This document shows, piece by piece, positions 42,001 to 50,481 of a stretch of DNA of 64,000 bases (the first letter of the stretch is position 1; the number at the start of each line of letters is the position of its first letter). Below the pieces are notes generated by a model. That model was not told where the DNA came from and ran no database searches. It saw nothing but the letters and a program-made list of their open reading frames with translations. Origin of the DNA: Candidatus Saccharibacteria bacterium oral taxon 488 (lineage in GTDB: Bacteria; Patescibacteriota; Saccharimonadia; Saccharimonadales; Saccharimonadaceae); contig CP039999.1 in assembly GCA_013099195.1 (NCBI GenBank), positions 248,001-312,000 on the forward strand, given 5' to 3'. A program made the position numbers and the translations under genes.

Positions 42001-42640
42001 CTTCAAACAGATTCTCATGCATGTCAGATTTTATTATGAAGAAAGATTTCAAGAACTCAAATTCCACTTCTCTGTCTAAAGTGACACCATTATTGGCTAG
42101 TATTAGTTGTTCACGCAGACGTTTAAGACCCTCGCGCTCCGGTTTGCCTCTACCCAAAGTCTTATTATCGTAGTTTTCCCAAAACTGATCAGCCGACTGA
42201 TAAGAGCTTTGAATATGAGTCAGTATATTCTTTAGCCCAATTCCATTACTATCAAGACCGCCAGTGACGAGCATTATTCTATCAGAGTTCCTATTAAAGC
42301 TCTGGCTGTTAAAATCGTTCCAAGCATCTTTTATGGTTTTTGTAAATTCACCGTTTGAAAGACGAACTTTTCGCTTTACCTGAACCAGTAGCGTCTTTTC
42401 TCTTCTCGGGTTGTTCAGGTCTTTAAGGGTTACTTCGCAATCATCAGTCTTCTTTCCATATCGCTCTGCCTGGAGTATTATCCTCGTTACTTCGCAGTTG
42501 TCCATTCTCGGCACTAGGCCTCCTGTTATCATTTGAATAACAAAAAACGCCTGTACGGAGTGCTCAAAAACATACCCATCGCCAGCTGCGGATATGGGGT
42601 TTGTGTATTTTTTGTTTATTATTGGACTGCCGCTGCTCAT
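39029..42640 (-). CDS. Large DUF4297/Cap4-like nuclease-domain protein with helical repeat body
   Basis: The 1203-residue protein opens with GDGYVFEHSVQAFFVIQMI, TDDCEVTLKDL and LLVQVKRKVRL, the layout of a PD-(D/E)XK restriction-like (DUF4297/Cap4) nuclease. I see no P-loop, so this is not a complete STAND NTPase. The rest is a long alpha-helical body (for example DLPIDERYMANIYKKSRAYS, QSDYMTGLRWALADLSWDK), like large antiphage sensor proteins. Base composition is clearly more AT-rich than the neighbours and it lies next to a tRNA gene, both signs of transfer. TATAAT 8 bases before ATG 42640 gives a leaderless start. Defence function is inferred. Confidence 0.6.
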   Translation of the reverse strand: MSSGSPIINKKYTNPISAAGDGYVFEHSVQAFFVIQMITGGLVPRMDNCEVTRIILQAERYGKKTDDCEVTLKDLNNPRREKTLLVQVKRKVRLSNGEFTKTIKDAWNDFNSQSFNRNSDRIMLVTGGLDSNGIGLKNILTHIQSSYQSADQFWENYDNKTLGRGKPEREGLKRLREQLILANNGVTLDREVEFEFLKSFFIIKSDMHENLFEDGDINVALIHSILAQKKWKDNVSPKVVWERLCHYVATRNKDQIELLKDDLPKKLLEIFEEEKVIRQNDVVGLPGENQLVKKTEPSKNKITIKTAHKKELALLCLIGEFDSANSNDKKIVSELLRCDEDSLLDVVQEINSTDEQVLELRDTTWKVLDIKSTIEQLSKYIYDNHIDDFADIYLRILSEINPALDLPIDERYMANIYKKSRAYSAVIRTGVANGMAMLANNQDILSKCSASKITNTANNTVFRLLSDNENPKLWMSITDNTSLIAQASPVQFLSKLENTLEMKNNNPIAIVIKESSGDSFFQSDYMTGLRWALADLSWDKKYFSRASLALAKIATLEIYQTENKKRSLDTILHTILPWQPKTLASLDVRHSVVEKIVDEHRAVGRELLKSLLPNMTLTTMERELPEWLDITNTLQPVTQQELWKESSYYSNLYIDTAESLQEIVDVINNVDHLTDDTLPSFTSQLNKYLLNMADKDRQVVWEVLLKKINNLDRRSKDEGKRAEILKKIADDIEPEDDLYKSIYLFSNYDHDLIGYNDWEKGKKELEEKQRESLLKILNSDNAIRQLDKLINRAKIPYTIGSSLGSIDYPSIENMLLPKFLNENKAEKEFISNFIYTRYFYYKGDINWVNKLDFASWNNEQKILLLLALPFGQSAWDLLAAQQDKDLTKRYWDRVDNFRRTDDKYSEAAVKSLLKAKRPLAAIEYIALIIHGTVDSIKEQIDPELCLQALMTSLNTTENISSTNNLQYEIGRVFKYLYDNIDYTKTNLWGAEWAHLKLFGKHGIGQPRALIYRIANDADFFCDLIKIYKSDPHGTKHQELDEAIRYRLFKVLSLLFNDFTIMPGIDQYGTFREDNFTAWIHKVEERCKASGHLDVAQSVIGRYLINSPEDKSGLWINKTVAKTLDRNDSVSMRSGYNMGIRNARGMHAVDETGEAEAFLRDKWQNRADEIESLGFINLAASLRELAETYERERSRIIKQERFRD

Positions 42641-42680
42641 GATATAAAATTATAGCATTTATACTAATATCTACACCCCG

Positions 42681-43085
42681 CTATTGCGAGTAGAACTGAT
42701 CCATCATGGCCGACAGTGTTGAGTCAAGTTCAACCTGCCCTAGCTCATCGACCCCAATATACCGCAGCTCGCTGACATCTGTCGTGGTTGTGGGTGGCGA
42801 CACGAGGCGAACTTGGTAGGCGATAATGAGCACTGGGGTGTCGAACTTTTTGCTCCATGTTGGGATGATGATCGGCGCTGCGCTTGCAATTTCTATCTCG
42901 GCGCCCAGCTCTTCTCGGCACTCACGCCGCAAGGCCTCGGCTATGCCCTCGCCGTGCTCCAGCCCGCCGCCGGGTAAATCCCATGTATCGCTTCTCTCGC
43001 GGACGAATAGTAACTTTCCGTCCTCATAGATCAGTCCCTTGACCGACACGCGATAGCTGGCTCGGATATGTTTGAGCTCAGGCAT
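42681..43085 (-). CDS. NUDIX hydrolase
   Basis: The Nudix box is complete (GGGLEHGEGIAEALRRECRE then ELG), so this 134-residue enzyme cleaves a nucleoside diphosphate linked to another group; the substrate is unknown. ATG 43085 is preceded at 7 bases by GGAGG, and overlaps the stop of the P-type ATPase by 8 bases (ATGCCTGA), so the two are translationally coupled. The longer frame to 43217 lies inside the ATPase gene and is not used. Confidence 0.88.
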   Translation of the reverse strand: MPELKHIRASYRVSVKGLIYEDGKLLFVRERSDTWDLPGGGLEHGEGIAEALRRECREELGAEIEIASAAPIIIPTWSKKFDTPVLIIAYQVRLVSPPTTTTDVSELRYIGVDELGQVELDSTLSAMMDQFYSQ

Positions 43086-45591
43086 GATCATTCCTCCTGC
43101 CCCGCCACTTGTGTATCTCGCAGGTGGTGATCGGGATGATGAATGAGGCCAGGCCGATGAGTGCGCCGTGCCAGAAGTTGATCGGCGTGATGTGGAGGAT
43201 TGTGCCAAGCGGGCCAAAGAAGACGAGTAGCTGTAACAGTACCGACAGGCCGATGCCAGCGTAAAAACTGGCGTTCATAACCTTGAGGCGGGTGAAGATC
43301 GATTCACTGTCGGAGCGGGCGTTGAAGGCATTGGCCCACTGGCTGACCACTAGCGAGATAAAGGCCAGCGTCTGCGCGTAGTCGTGGCCGTAATGCTTCT
43401 CGAAAAAGATATAGACGGCCAGCGCCATGACCGACATGGTAGCGGCGACGATGACCATCCGCCAGATCATTTGACGGCTGAGAATCGGTGCGTCGGGGTG
43501 TTCCGGTGGGCGATTCATGGCTTGCTTTTCACCCGGTTCCAGGCCAAGCGGAATGACCATCGAGGTGTCGGTCACTAGATTAACCCAGAGGATTTGCACC
43601 GGCTCCAGCGGCGTCTTGATGCCGATGAGCAGCGCGCCGAGCATGGTGATCAGCTCGCCAGTATTAGTCGACAGTAGATAAAACAGCATCCGGCGGATGT
43701 TGGCGATGATGGTGCGCCCCTCGCGCATGGCGTCGATGATGGTCTTGAAATTATCGTTGAGCAGAATGATATCGCCAGCGTCTTTGGCGATGTGTGAGCC
43801 CGAACCCATAGCCACGCCGACATGAGCGTTAGTCAGCGCCGGCACGTCGTTGACGCCGTCGCCAGTCATGGCGGTGATGTGGTGTTTTTTGAGAATGGTC
43901 AGCAGGCGGTATTTTTGCTCGGGGATGACGCGGGAGAAGACTTTGGTTTTGGTGACGATGGCGTCCAGCTGATCATCGGACAGCTTGGCCATGTTACGGC
44001 AGTCAAACACTTCGTCACGATTTTCAACCATGCCAAGTTCTCGCCCAATCTGATAGGCCGTCTCGAAATGATCACCGGTGATCATCCGCACCGACACGCC
44101 CGCTTTCAGGGCCGCCCGGATGGCCCGCGGCGCCTCTGGTCGCAGTACGTCAGCCACGGCCACGAAGCCAGCAAGTGTCAGGCGCTGCTTGCCCAGTTGA
44201 TCAAAGCCATCAATTGCCTCATCTAGCTCGCCCGTCGCCAGTCCAATCACTCGGTAGCCGCGGGCGGTCATCTCGTCAAGCATTTGCTGGGCGTGCTTTT
44301 TGGTGCGGGCCGACACGCGGCACGCTGCCAGAATGGCTTCGGGCGCACCCTTGACGTACAAGCGAAACTGCCGGCCGTGATGCCAGACGGTGGCGGACAT
44401 GGCGTGGGCTTGACTAAATGGTACGTCGCGAACTGGTGCGTGGCGCGGGCTGGCGCTCTGCCTGCGGGCGTACTCATTGAGGGCGATGTCCAGCGGATCG
44501 TGGCTCTTGGCGTGAGCGCGGTTGACCGCCAGCCCGATGATGCGGTCGATATTCTCTGTCGCCTCGTCCGGCGTCCAGGTTTGCTGTACGGTCAGCTTGT
44601 TCTTGGTTAGCGTGCCTGTCTTGTCAGTAGCGATGGTGGTGATGACACCGATGGTCTCGATGGCGCGCATCTGATGCACCAGTGCCTTTTTGGTGGCCAT
44701 CCGCCGCATCCCCAAGACTAGCACCACGGAAATCGCAATCGGCAAACTCTCCGGCACGGCGCTCACCGCGAGGGCCATGACGAAGCGCAGACTCTCGAGT
44801 ACATCCATGCCGCGCAGCAAGCTCAGCCCAAAGGCGACGAGGGCGATAGCCGAGACAGCGGCGATGACTCTGGTGATCAGGGTGTCGATTTTTCGCTGGA
44901 CTGGGCTTTGGGTTGATTCGCGCCTCGAGAGCATGGCGAGATTACCAAACTCGGTCTGATTGCCGGTGGCGACGACCACGCCGGTGCCGGTGCCGCTGAC
45001 GACGAATGAGCCCTGAAACAGCATGTTGGTTTGCTCGTACATTTCTTTGGTGCCGGTGAGGGCGTCGGTTTGTTTGGAGATCGGCAGTGATTCGCCGGTC
45101 AGCTGCGCCTCGTCCACCCGCAAGTTGGCGCTACGAATGAGGCGGATGTCGGCGGGGACTTTCTCGCCCTCGGCTAGTGAAACGACGTCGCCCGGAACCA
45201 GCTGGCTGGCGTCGACGTGCGTGGTGCGATTGACACGGTGGTGGACATCAACTTTTTGGGCATCGTGGCGCGACAGGCTGCGTAGCACGCGGTCGGTCGA
45301 GAATCGCTGAATGTAGAAAATAACGGCCGAGATGGCGGCGATGACAAAGATGATGATGGCGTCAATGGCCTCGCCGTGCCAGAGGCTGATGATGGCGGCG
45401 ATGAGCAGGACGAGCATAAAAATGTCGAGGAATGGCTCGAGGATGATGCGCCAGAGCGGTTCAGATTGGACTTTGATGACGTTGAGGCCGTAACGTTTTT
45501 GGCGGCGCTGAACTTCGGCCGCGCTCAGGCCGCTATCCGAGGAACCCAGTCGCCGCAGTACCTCGTCGCTTGATGATTGATAAAAATGCAT
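43078..45591 (-). CDS. P2-type cation-transporting ATPase
   Basis: An 838-residue P-type ATPase of the calcium/PMR1-like class. Visible are the actuator TGES, the phosphorylation site DKTGTLTKNKLT, MITGD, TGDGVNDVPAL and ten membrane helices with the VPESLP loop in M4 (AVPESLPIAISVVLVLGM). It has the N-terminal cation-ATPase domain (SSDEVLRRLGSSDSGLSAAE). Calcium or manganese export is likely from class alone. ATG 45591 is chosen because TATAAT is 6 bases upstream; upstream codons in the same frame precede transcription. Confidence 0.9.
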   Translation of the reverse strand: MHFYQSSSDEVLRRLGSSDSGLSAAEVQRRQKRYGLNVIKVQSEPLWRIILEPFLDIFMLVLLIAAIISLWHGEAIDAIIIFVIAAISAVIFYIQRFSTDRVLRSLSRHDAQKVDVHHRVNRTTHVDASQLVPGDVVSLAEGEKVPADIRLIRSANLRVDEAQLTGESLPISKQTDALTGTKEMYEQTNMLFQGSFVVSGTGTGVVVATGNQTEFGNLAMLSRRESTQSPVQRKIDTLITRVIAAVSAIALVAFGLSLLRGMDVLESLRFVMALAVSAVPESLPIAISVVLVLGMRRMATKKALVHQMRAIETIGVITTIATDKTGTLTKNKLTVQQTWTPDEATENIDRIIGLAVNRAHAKSHDPLDIALNEYARRQSASPRHAPVRDVPFSQAHAMSATVWHHGRQFRLYVKGAPEAILAACRVSARTKKHAQQMLDEMTARGYRVIGLATGELDEAIDGFDQLGKQRLTLAGFVAVADVLRPEAPRAIRAALKAGVSVRMITGDHFETAYQIGRELGMVENRDEVFDCRNMAKLSDDQLDAIVTKTKVFSRVIPEQKYRLLTILKKHHITAMTGDGVNDVPALTNAHVGVAMGSGSHIAKDAGDIILLNDNFKTIIDAMREGRTIIANIRRMLFYLLSTNTGELITMLGALLIGIKTPLEPVQILWVNLVTDTSMVIPLGLEPGEKQAMNRPPEHPDAPILSRQMIWRMVIVAATMSVMALAVYIFFEKHYGHDYAQTLAFISLVVSQWANAFNARSDSESIFTRLKVMNASFYAGIGLSVLLQLLVFFGPLGTILHITPINFWHGALIGLASFIIPITTCEIHKWRGRRNDHA

Positions 45592-45853
45592 ACGGTTATT
45601 ATAGCGTGAAGTGTGGTTTGGGGGAAATGATAGCAAGCGGCTTGGGGTATAGCTTGAAATAGTGGGTAGTCATTGTACCTAGTTATAGCTGAGGTCACTA
45701 TTCTGCAACAGTTAATTACAGGCAAAAAGGTGCGCCTCCGGCTTCTGCCTCGCGCACCTCTTGCTCGAGATGGGGGTTGTATGAGTTGATCATCGTCGGT
45801 CGACCCGGTCGCTTCACGTACCGTAAGTGACGTGGGCCGCACCAGGCCTGACG
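45592..45853. other. Intergenic region between the P-type ATPase and the ABC operon
   Basis: It holds the terminator at 45724-45758. A 33-codon minus-strand ORF (from GTG near 45823, protein ending EAEAGGAPFCL) overlaps the terminator; it lacks a ribosome binding site and I do not call it a gene. Confidence 0.5.
45724..45758 (-). terminator. Terminator of the ABC/FtsX operon
   Basis: On the minus strand GGTGCGC (45758-45752) pairs with GCGCACC (45735-45729) and T5 follows (45728-45724). It lies 95 bases after the last operon gene. Confidence 0.8.
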
Positions 45854-46483
45854 CTATGCTCGTAGCTTCTTATCTTTCAGCTTCAACACCACGTCCGCCT
45901 GCTTAGCCAGCTGCTTGCTGTGAGTGACGACGATGACGCATTTGTCATTTTCGTGGGCGGCTCGGCGCAGGATGTCGATGATGTCGGCGGCGGTGGTTTC
46001 GTCCAGGTTGCCGGTCGGCTCGTCCGCCAAGATAATCGGTGCATGTGAGACGAGGGCTCGACCGATCGCTACGCGTTGTTGCTGACCGCCGGAAAGCTTC
46101 ATGACGTTGCGGTGAATGTGATCGTCGTCCAGGCCCATGGCGTGCAACGTTTCGTTGGTGGCTTTAGGATTAACTAATTTCAAGTTTTCCAGCGGCGTCA
46201 GATAATCGATCAGGTTATAATTCTGAAACACCAGCGAGATATTGTGCTTGCGATGATGCGAATAACCCTGCTCGGCGATGTCTTGATCATCGAACAAAAT
46301 CTGCCCGCCAGTCGGTGTGTCGAGCCCCGCTAGCAGTCCCAGCAGTGTCGACTTGCCGGCGCCAGAACTACCGACGATGGCGTAGAATTTGCCTTTTTCA
46401 AATTGATAATTGATCCCATTCAGCACATTGCTAGTGCCGTCAGCGTATGAGTAAATGATATCGCGTAAAGTAAGTATTGACAT
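45854..46483 (-). CDS. ABC transporter ATP-binding protein (MacB/LolD type)
   Basis: A 209-residue ATPase with GSSGAGKSTLLGLLAG (Walker A), LSGGQQQRVAIGRALV (signature), IILADEPTGNLDE (Walker B) and a switch His (VVTHSKQ). The class partners with FtsX-like permeases, here the two genes just upstream in the same operon (7 bases apart from the nearer). It powers a mechanotransmission-type export or release of lipids, peptides or antimicrobials. Confidence 0.92.
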   Translation of the reverse strand: MSILTLRDIIYSYADGTSNVLNGINYQFEKGKFYAIVGSSGAGKSTLLGLLAGLDTPTGGQILFDDQDIAEQGYSHHRKHNISLVFQNYNLIDYLTPLENLKLVNPKATNETLHAMGLDDDHIHRNVMKLSGGQQQRVAIGRALVSHAPIILADEPTGNLDETTAADIIDILRRAAHENDKCVIVVTHSKQLAKQADVVLKLKDKKLRA

Positions 46484-46490
46484 AGTACTC

Positions 46491-47732
46491 CTAACTTAAT
46501 TTTGCTAAAATTTGCTTTGGTGATTGGCGCATGATTGGCGCGGTGGCAGCGATGGCTGATAGCAGAACGACCATGTAGCCGAAGGCGAAAGCCTCTAGGT
46601 AGGTCGCTACTGGCGCGGCGTGTACCGCAGTCTTTTCTATGTGCTGGCTTTGGTCAGTTTGCGCTGTCAGGGCAGTAGAAATCTGTGATGAGGCGACCGA
46701 GCCGATGGCGAGCGCGAACACCGAGCTCACTAGAGCGATGATCGCCAGCTCCGCCAAGAACTGCCCGATAATCTGCCGCTTCGACGTGCCGATGGACAGC
46801 AAGATACCAATTTCATGCAAGCGGCCGCGCACCCAGAACACCAACACCAGCGACAAAACTGCCAGCCCTGCCCCGGCCGCACCGATGGTGGCAATCGTCA
46901 AGATGTTTTGGATGCCAGCGATGTTTTGGAGAACTCCAGCGAACACGGCCCCGTTGTCAGTTAGGCTAAATTTTTGCCAATCAACGTTTGGTAAGCTTTT
47001 GACATGGTCTGTTAGCGACTTCAGCTGATGCGGATTTTCGGCGAAATATGTCGCTCGCGTCAACTGCTGGCTACCTGTCAGCTGCTGCGCCGCAGCTAAG
47101 TTGGTTATGACATGATTCTCCGCCATGTCGGATTGCAAGACCGCTGGCTTTTCACCTTTGCCGCTGAAGATACCCATGACAGTCACCGTCACGCGCCGGC
47201 CGTCTTTGGTGATGTCCAGCTTGTCGCCTGGCTTGATATTATTTTTCTCGGCAAACGTTTTGTGAATCAGGGCCGCGTTTTGATCGCGCTCGGTCAAGTG
47301 CTTGCCCTGCTCCAGTTGGTAAAATTTACCAGTGAACTCGCCGAGCAGATTGCTCTCTGTCGCACCCGTCACCTTCGCTTCGCCAGCGATCCCAGTGTCC
47401 AGCTGCACGCCACTGCCTGCCACGTCGATCAATTGTTTGCTTGGCAGTCCCGCGGTAGTTTCTGATTGGAAATTATGTGCTTTGACCTTGTCCAGGCGTT
47501 GCACCTGTCGTGCCATCTCCATCGGCACTTCGCCCGATGGCTGCTTGCTGGCGATGCTAAAACCGGCACGAATGTTCCGCTCGACCGATTGCTTCAGCTG
47601 CGCCATCGTTTGTTGCACCGTCAGCGTGCCGATGAGCAGCATGAAAATCAGCGTCATGATCAGGGCGATAGTCAGGCTGCGACGCCGTTTGCGCGCCACA
47701 GCCGTCCAGGCTCGTTTGATAATCGTCATCAT
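46491..47732 (-). CDS. FtsX-like ABC permease
   Basis: 413 residues: one N-terminal membrane helix (TIALIMTLIFMLLIGTLTV), a large extracytoplasmic MacB-like domain (residues about 45-270, with GDKLDITKDGRRVTVTVMGI), and three C-terminal helices (residues about 275-400). It is the second permease of the operon and 6 bases separate it from the first. Paralogous to the 47739 protein. Confidence 0.88.
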   Translation of the reverse strand: MMTIIKRAWTAVARKRRRSLTIALIMTLIFMLLIGTLTVQQTMAQLKQSVERNIRAGFSIASKQPSGEVPMEMARQVQRLDKVKAHNFQSETTAGLPSKQLIDVAGSGVQLDTGIAGEAKVTGATESNLLGEFTGKFYQLEQGKHLTERDQNAALIHKTFAEKNNIKPGDKLDITKDGRRVTVTVMGIFSGKGEKPAVLQSDMAENHVITNLAAAQQLTGSQQLTRATYFAENPHQLKSLTDHVKSLPNVDWQKFSLTDNGAVFAGVLQNIAGIQNILTIATIGAAGAGLAVLSLVLVFWVRGRLHEIGILLSIGTSKRQIIGQFLAELAIIALVSSVFALAIGSVASSQISTALTAQTDQSQHIEKTAVHAAPVATYLEAFAFGYMVVLLSAIAATAPIMRQSPKQILAKLS

Positions 47733-47738
47733 TCGCCC

Positions 47739-49121
47739 CTAGTCCACTTCGGTTAGTAATTCTTTCGGCGTTGACTGGGTAATCGGCCGCGAAGCCAGCA
47801 GTACCGCAATGATAATCACCGCCAGTCCAGCGCCCCACACTGCTAGCAGATCCGCCGGCTGCACGCCAACCGTTACCTTGTCCAGCGTCCGCGATGACGT
47901 CACCGAGTCAGCGTCAGCACCGAGCGACGCGCCGTTCAGCGAACTGCCAGCTTGGCGCGTGGCATTCTGTGCCGCCTGCGACACAACATGATCGCCCAGT
48001 TGTTGTGCGATCAGCCCTGCGGTAAAGTACGACGCACCGAAACTCAACATCGCGATCATCACCAGCTCAGCGATATATTGCAACACAATCTTTGACTGCG
48101 GCACGCCCGTCGCCAAGAGCACGCCCGCTTCGCGCTTACGCTCGTTCATCCACAAGTACAGCACCATGCCGATCACCGCCACGCTAACCAGCGCCGTTAC
48201 CCACAACATACCGTCGATCAAGCCGTACACGCCATTCACCGCACCAGTCACGCCAGCCAGTTCCTGACTATTCTTATTCAATTGATACTTTTGCCAATTA
48301 ACCGACAGTTTATTCGCCCGCGCCATCACCTCATCCAGCTGCTTAGTGCCTTTGGTGAAGAACGTGGCGTCCTGGTAAATCTCATTTTGCGCTGTATAGG
48401 CATTCAACTGGCGAGTTGTCGTGAGGTCAGTCAAGAACAAATTCTCGAACAGCTCCACCTGATAGGTCGCCTGCTTTGGGTTCTTGCCGTTAAATATACC
48501 GACGATTTCCACTTCCACCTCGTCCTTGGATGGATGCTCGTTGTCGGTGTCGTATTGGTTAGCCTTCAGTTTAATTTTACTGCCAAGCTTCAGGTTGTTA
48601 GCCTTGGCAAAATCTTCGTGCACCAAAATCTTGTGCGAATCGTTTTCGGTGATGTGCCGGCCAGCGATGAGCTTGAGCGACTCAGCGCGGAACTTCTTCT
48701 CGGACTCAGATTTATTGACACCGATGATAGTCGCAGCGTTGCCAAACTGCTTATCTTTCTCGGCATCATAGCCGCTGCCACCGCTCGGTAGTGGCACCAG
48801 TTTGGTGTTGATAAAATCGACCGTGGCGTTCTGGCGCTTGACATAGTCCGTCACGCCCTCCAGATTTTTCACCGCGTCGATGTCTTTATTCGACACCGTT
48901 CCCGAACCGCGGGCCGTTCCCGGATTGGTGCGCGGATTATTGCCCAGCGTGAAGCCGGCCTTGAGCGTTTTATCCAGCGACTGCGCCGCCGCGTCGGTCG
49001 AATGCTTGATGGCAAATCCACTCAGCATAATCGTCGACATACACAGCAAAATCGCCAGCAAAATCAGCGTTTTGAGTTTTTTCCTGGTGATATATAACCA
49101 GGCACGTTGCATGAATGACAT
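47739..49121 (-). CDS. FtsX-like ABC permease
   Basis: 460 residues with the same plan as its neighbour: helix (LKTLILLAILLCMSTIMLSG), extracytoplasmic domain with LGSKIKLKANQYD, then three helices. First gene of the three-gene exporter operon. AAGGAG sits 5 bases before the ATG, so this operon uses a leadered, ribosome-binding-site start. TACACT about 25 bases upstream is the likely -10. The two permeases probably form a heterodimer with the 45854 ATPase. Confidence 0.88.
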   Translation of the reverse strand: MSFMQRAWLYITRKKLKTLILLAILLCMSTIMLSGFAIKHSTDAAAQSLDKTLKAGFTLGNNPRTNPGTARGSGTVSNKDIDAVKNLEGVTDYVKRQNATVDFINTKLVPLPSGGSGYDAEKDKQFGNAATIIGVNKSESEKKFRAESLKLIAGRHITENDSHKILVHEDFAKANNLKLGSKIKLKANQYDTDNEHPSKDEVEVEIVGIFNGKNPKQATYQVELFENLFLTDLTTTRQLNAYTAQNEIYQDATFFTKGTKQLDEVMARANKLSVNWQKYQLNKNSQELAGVTGAVNGVYGLIDGMLWVTALVSVAVIGMVLYLWMNERKREAGVLLATGVPQSKIVLQYIAELVMIAMLSFGASYFTAGLIAQQLGDHVVSQAAQNATRQAGSSLNGASLGADADSVTSSRTLDKVTVGVQPADLLAVWGAGLAVIIIAVLLASRPITQSTPKELLTEVD

Positions 49122-49473
49122 AGATCTCCTTTCTTGTTTCTATGTCAGTGTAGCAAGAGTGTGTGAAGGGAATGTGAAATGGAGAGGTTTATAGTGAGTT
49201 CGAGTACAAAACCAATATATAATGCATGGCACTGTGTTTACATAGTGCATGCATTTTGCTATAATTACAAGCATCGCTATGGTCAGATAAGCCTAAGATT
49301 TCGACCGAACGCTATTTCTTGTCTTTTTGTATTCTAGTTTGCCTCAAGAATGTCAGTAATACTAGTAACTCTTTGATTTCAGCCATAAATAGTCGCGCCT
49401 ATAGGGTGCGACTATAACAAATATGTGTCTTAGACGTGACCTTGTTTAACGAGATAAGAAGTATTGACAGTAT
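49122..49473. other. Gene-free stretch with an orphan promoter and hairpins
   Basis: AATGCATG..AGTGCATGCATT (49221-49255) is a 12-bp stem with one bulge. TTTACA (49237-49242), 17-bp spacer and TATAAT (49260-49265) form a good plus-strand promoter, but only a four-codon frame follows its start. TAGTCGC/GCGACTA (near 49387-49412) is a second hairpin. A small RNA between is possible. Confidence 0.45.
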
Positions 49474-49502
49474 AGAAGATAGGTTGTAGAATACAGAATA
49501 GA
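49474..49502 (+). promoter_or_regulatory. Promoter of the 49573 gene
   Basis: TTGACA (49474-49479), 17-bp spacer and TAGAAT (49497-49502). The leader that follows has CTACCG/CGGTAG (49503-49508 with 49514-49519) and AGCTT/AAGCT, then GAAGGAG (49553-49559). Confidence 0.75.
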
Positions 49503-49572
49503 CTACCGAGATCCGGTAGCGTGCAGCTTAAAAGCTAGCATCGACACCATCTGAAGGAGTGTGTTGTCGAAC

Positions 49573-49953
49573 ATGAGAGAGATCAGCGACGCTCAGGTCG
49601 GAGATGTCTTCGGGCCATTCTCCAACCTCGAGTTCTACCCTGGGCAGGTCGTCAGGACGAACTGTGGTAAGGAATTCGTCGTACAGTCTGATGGAACTAT
49701 CAGATGTACCGCCTCTTCCCTTTCTACGCTCTACGATCGTGGGGCGCGAACTGGGTCTGAGCCCATTGGCGCTAGCGGCGTGTTTGCACGCCGAGATGGT
49801 GGCCGAGAACACAACACCCAGTACTACGAGGATGGTTACCGTCTCTCTAGGGATACTGGTCCTGGCGGTGATCACAAAGTCCATTGGACTGATCAGAGAG
49901 TGAAGAACAAGTCTTCTTCGCGTCGACACCGTCCTCCCAGTGACGCTCGGTAG
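49573..49953 (+). CDS. Orphan 126-aa protein (small-gene set, member E)
   Basis: I do not recognise it. It begins MREISDAQVGDVFGPFSNLE, has a short beta-rich N-terminal part (EFVVQSDGTIRCTASSL) and a polar Gly/Arg/Asp-rich C-terminal half that is probably disordered (RRDGGREHNTQYYEDGY). ATG 49573 is preceded by GGAG at 13 bases, which is long; GTG 49561 or TTG 49564 are alternative starts in the same frame. It has a leader with two hairpins like the other small genes. A strong hairpin follows at 49960. Confidence 0.55.
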   Translation: MREISDAQVGDVFGPFSNLEFYPGQVVRTNCGKEFVVQSDGTIRCTASSLSTLYDRGARTGSEPIGASGVFARRDGGREHNTQYYEDGYRLSRDTGPGGDHKVHWTDQRVKNKSSSRRHRPPSDAR

Positions 49954-49959
49954 TCGTCA

Positions 49960-49996
49960 GGGAGGTGCGCATTCAATTTCTGTTTGCGCACCTCCC
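49960..49996. terminator. 12-bp perfect hairpin between convergent genes
   Basis: GGGAGGTGCGCA (49960-49971) pairs with TGCGCACCTCCC (49985-49996). There is no T run, but its place between the 49573 (+) and 50004 (-) genes fits a shared terminator. Confidence 0.65.
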
Positions 49997-50003
49997 ATTC
50001 AAC

Positions 50004-50306
50004 CTAGTTATTCTTCTCTATAATCCTTGAAGATCTTTTATATATAGACTCTATATCATTTTCTATTTTTTGTATTGCTAACATATCACTGGCTTGAGAT
50101 GTTGCTATGCCATCAAAGTTGCTCGCCAAATCATCCCAGTCAATTGTTGGGTAGTCAACTTTATCGCAGTCAGTCAACCGCGCCATTGCAAAGCACAATA
50201 CATCAAGAGACTCGGCTGTCTCGCGTTTGTCTTGCGAATCTCGGTAGAGATCAATGATTTCGCGAGCAATGATCGCTTGATGAACATATTTGTCGTCAAT
50301 TTTCAT
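50004..50306 (-). CDS. Small helical protein, paralogue of 51647
   Basis: A 100-residue acidic, helical protein of unknown function. It shares AREIIDLY.D, a following ESL and CF..AR with the protein at 51647, with WDD at matching positions, so they are paralogues. TAAAAT on the minus strand (50318-50313) is 6 bases before the ATG, implying a leaderless mRNA. No membrane or signal segment. The two copies flank the HU-like gene in opposite orientation. Confidence 0.65.
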   Translation of the reverse strand: MKIDDKYVHQAIIAREIIDLYRDSQDKRETAESLDVLCFAMARLTDCDKVDYPTIDWDDLASNFDGIATSQASDMLAIQKIENDIESIYKRSSRIIEKNN

Positions 50307-50481
50307 ATGTCCATTTTAACACAGTAAGAGCGCCTAACTATTGTCGTTTCGTTGGCTTATTTCTCTACCCCTTAGTTCCAAGGGCATTCTGTTGATTATC
50401 TATTCTATCACCATAGAGCACATAAGGGGGGGCGAAGTATTCACTACCCTGCGCCCTAACTACCCATTATCCTAGGATACC

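Noticed and set aside
39029..42640. Calling the large protein an Avs/STAND NTPase
   Set aside because: I could not find a Walker A motif between the nuclease-like region and the helical body.
38888..42680. Integrated element at tRNA-Gln with attachment-site duplication
   Set aside because: No integrase gene and no second copy of the tRNA 3' end was found in the window; adjacency alone is weak evidence.
45740..45842. 33-codon minus-strand ORF after the ABC operon
   Set aside because: It lacks a ribosome binding site and its end is formed by the terminator stem.
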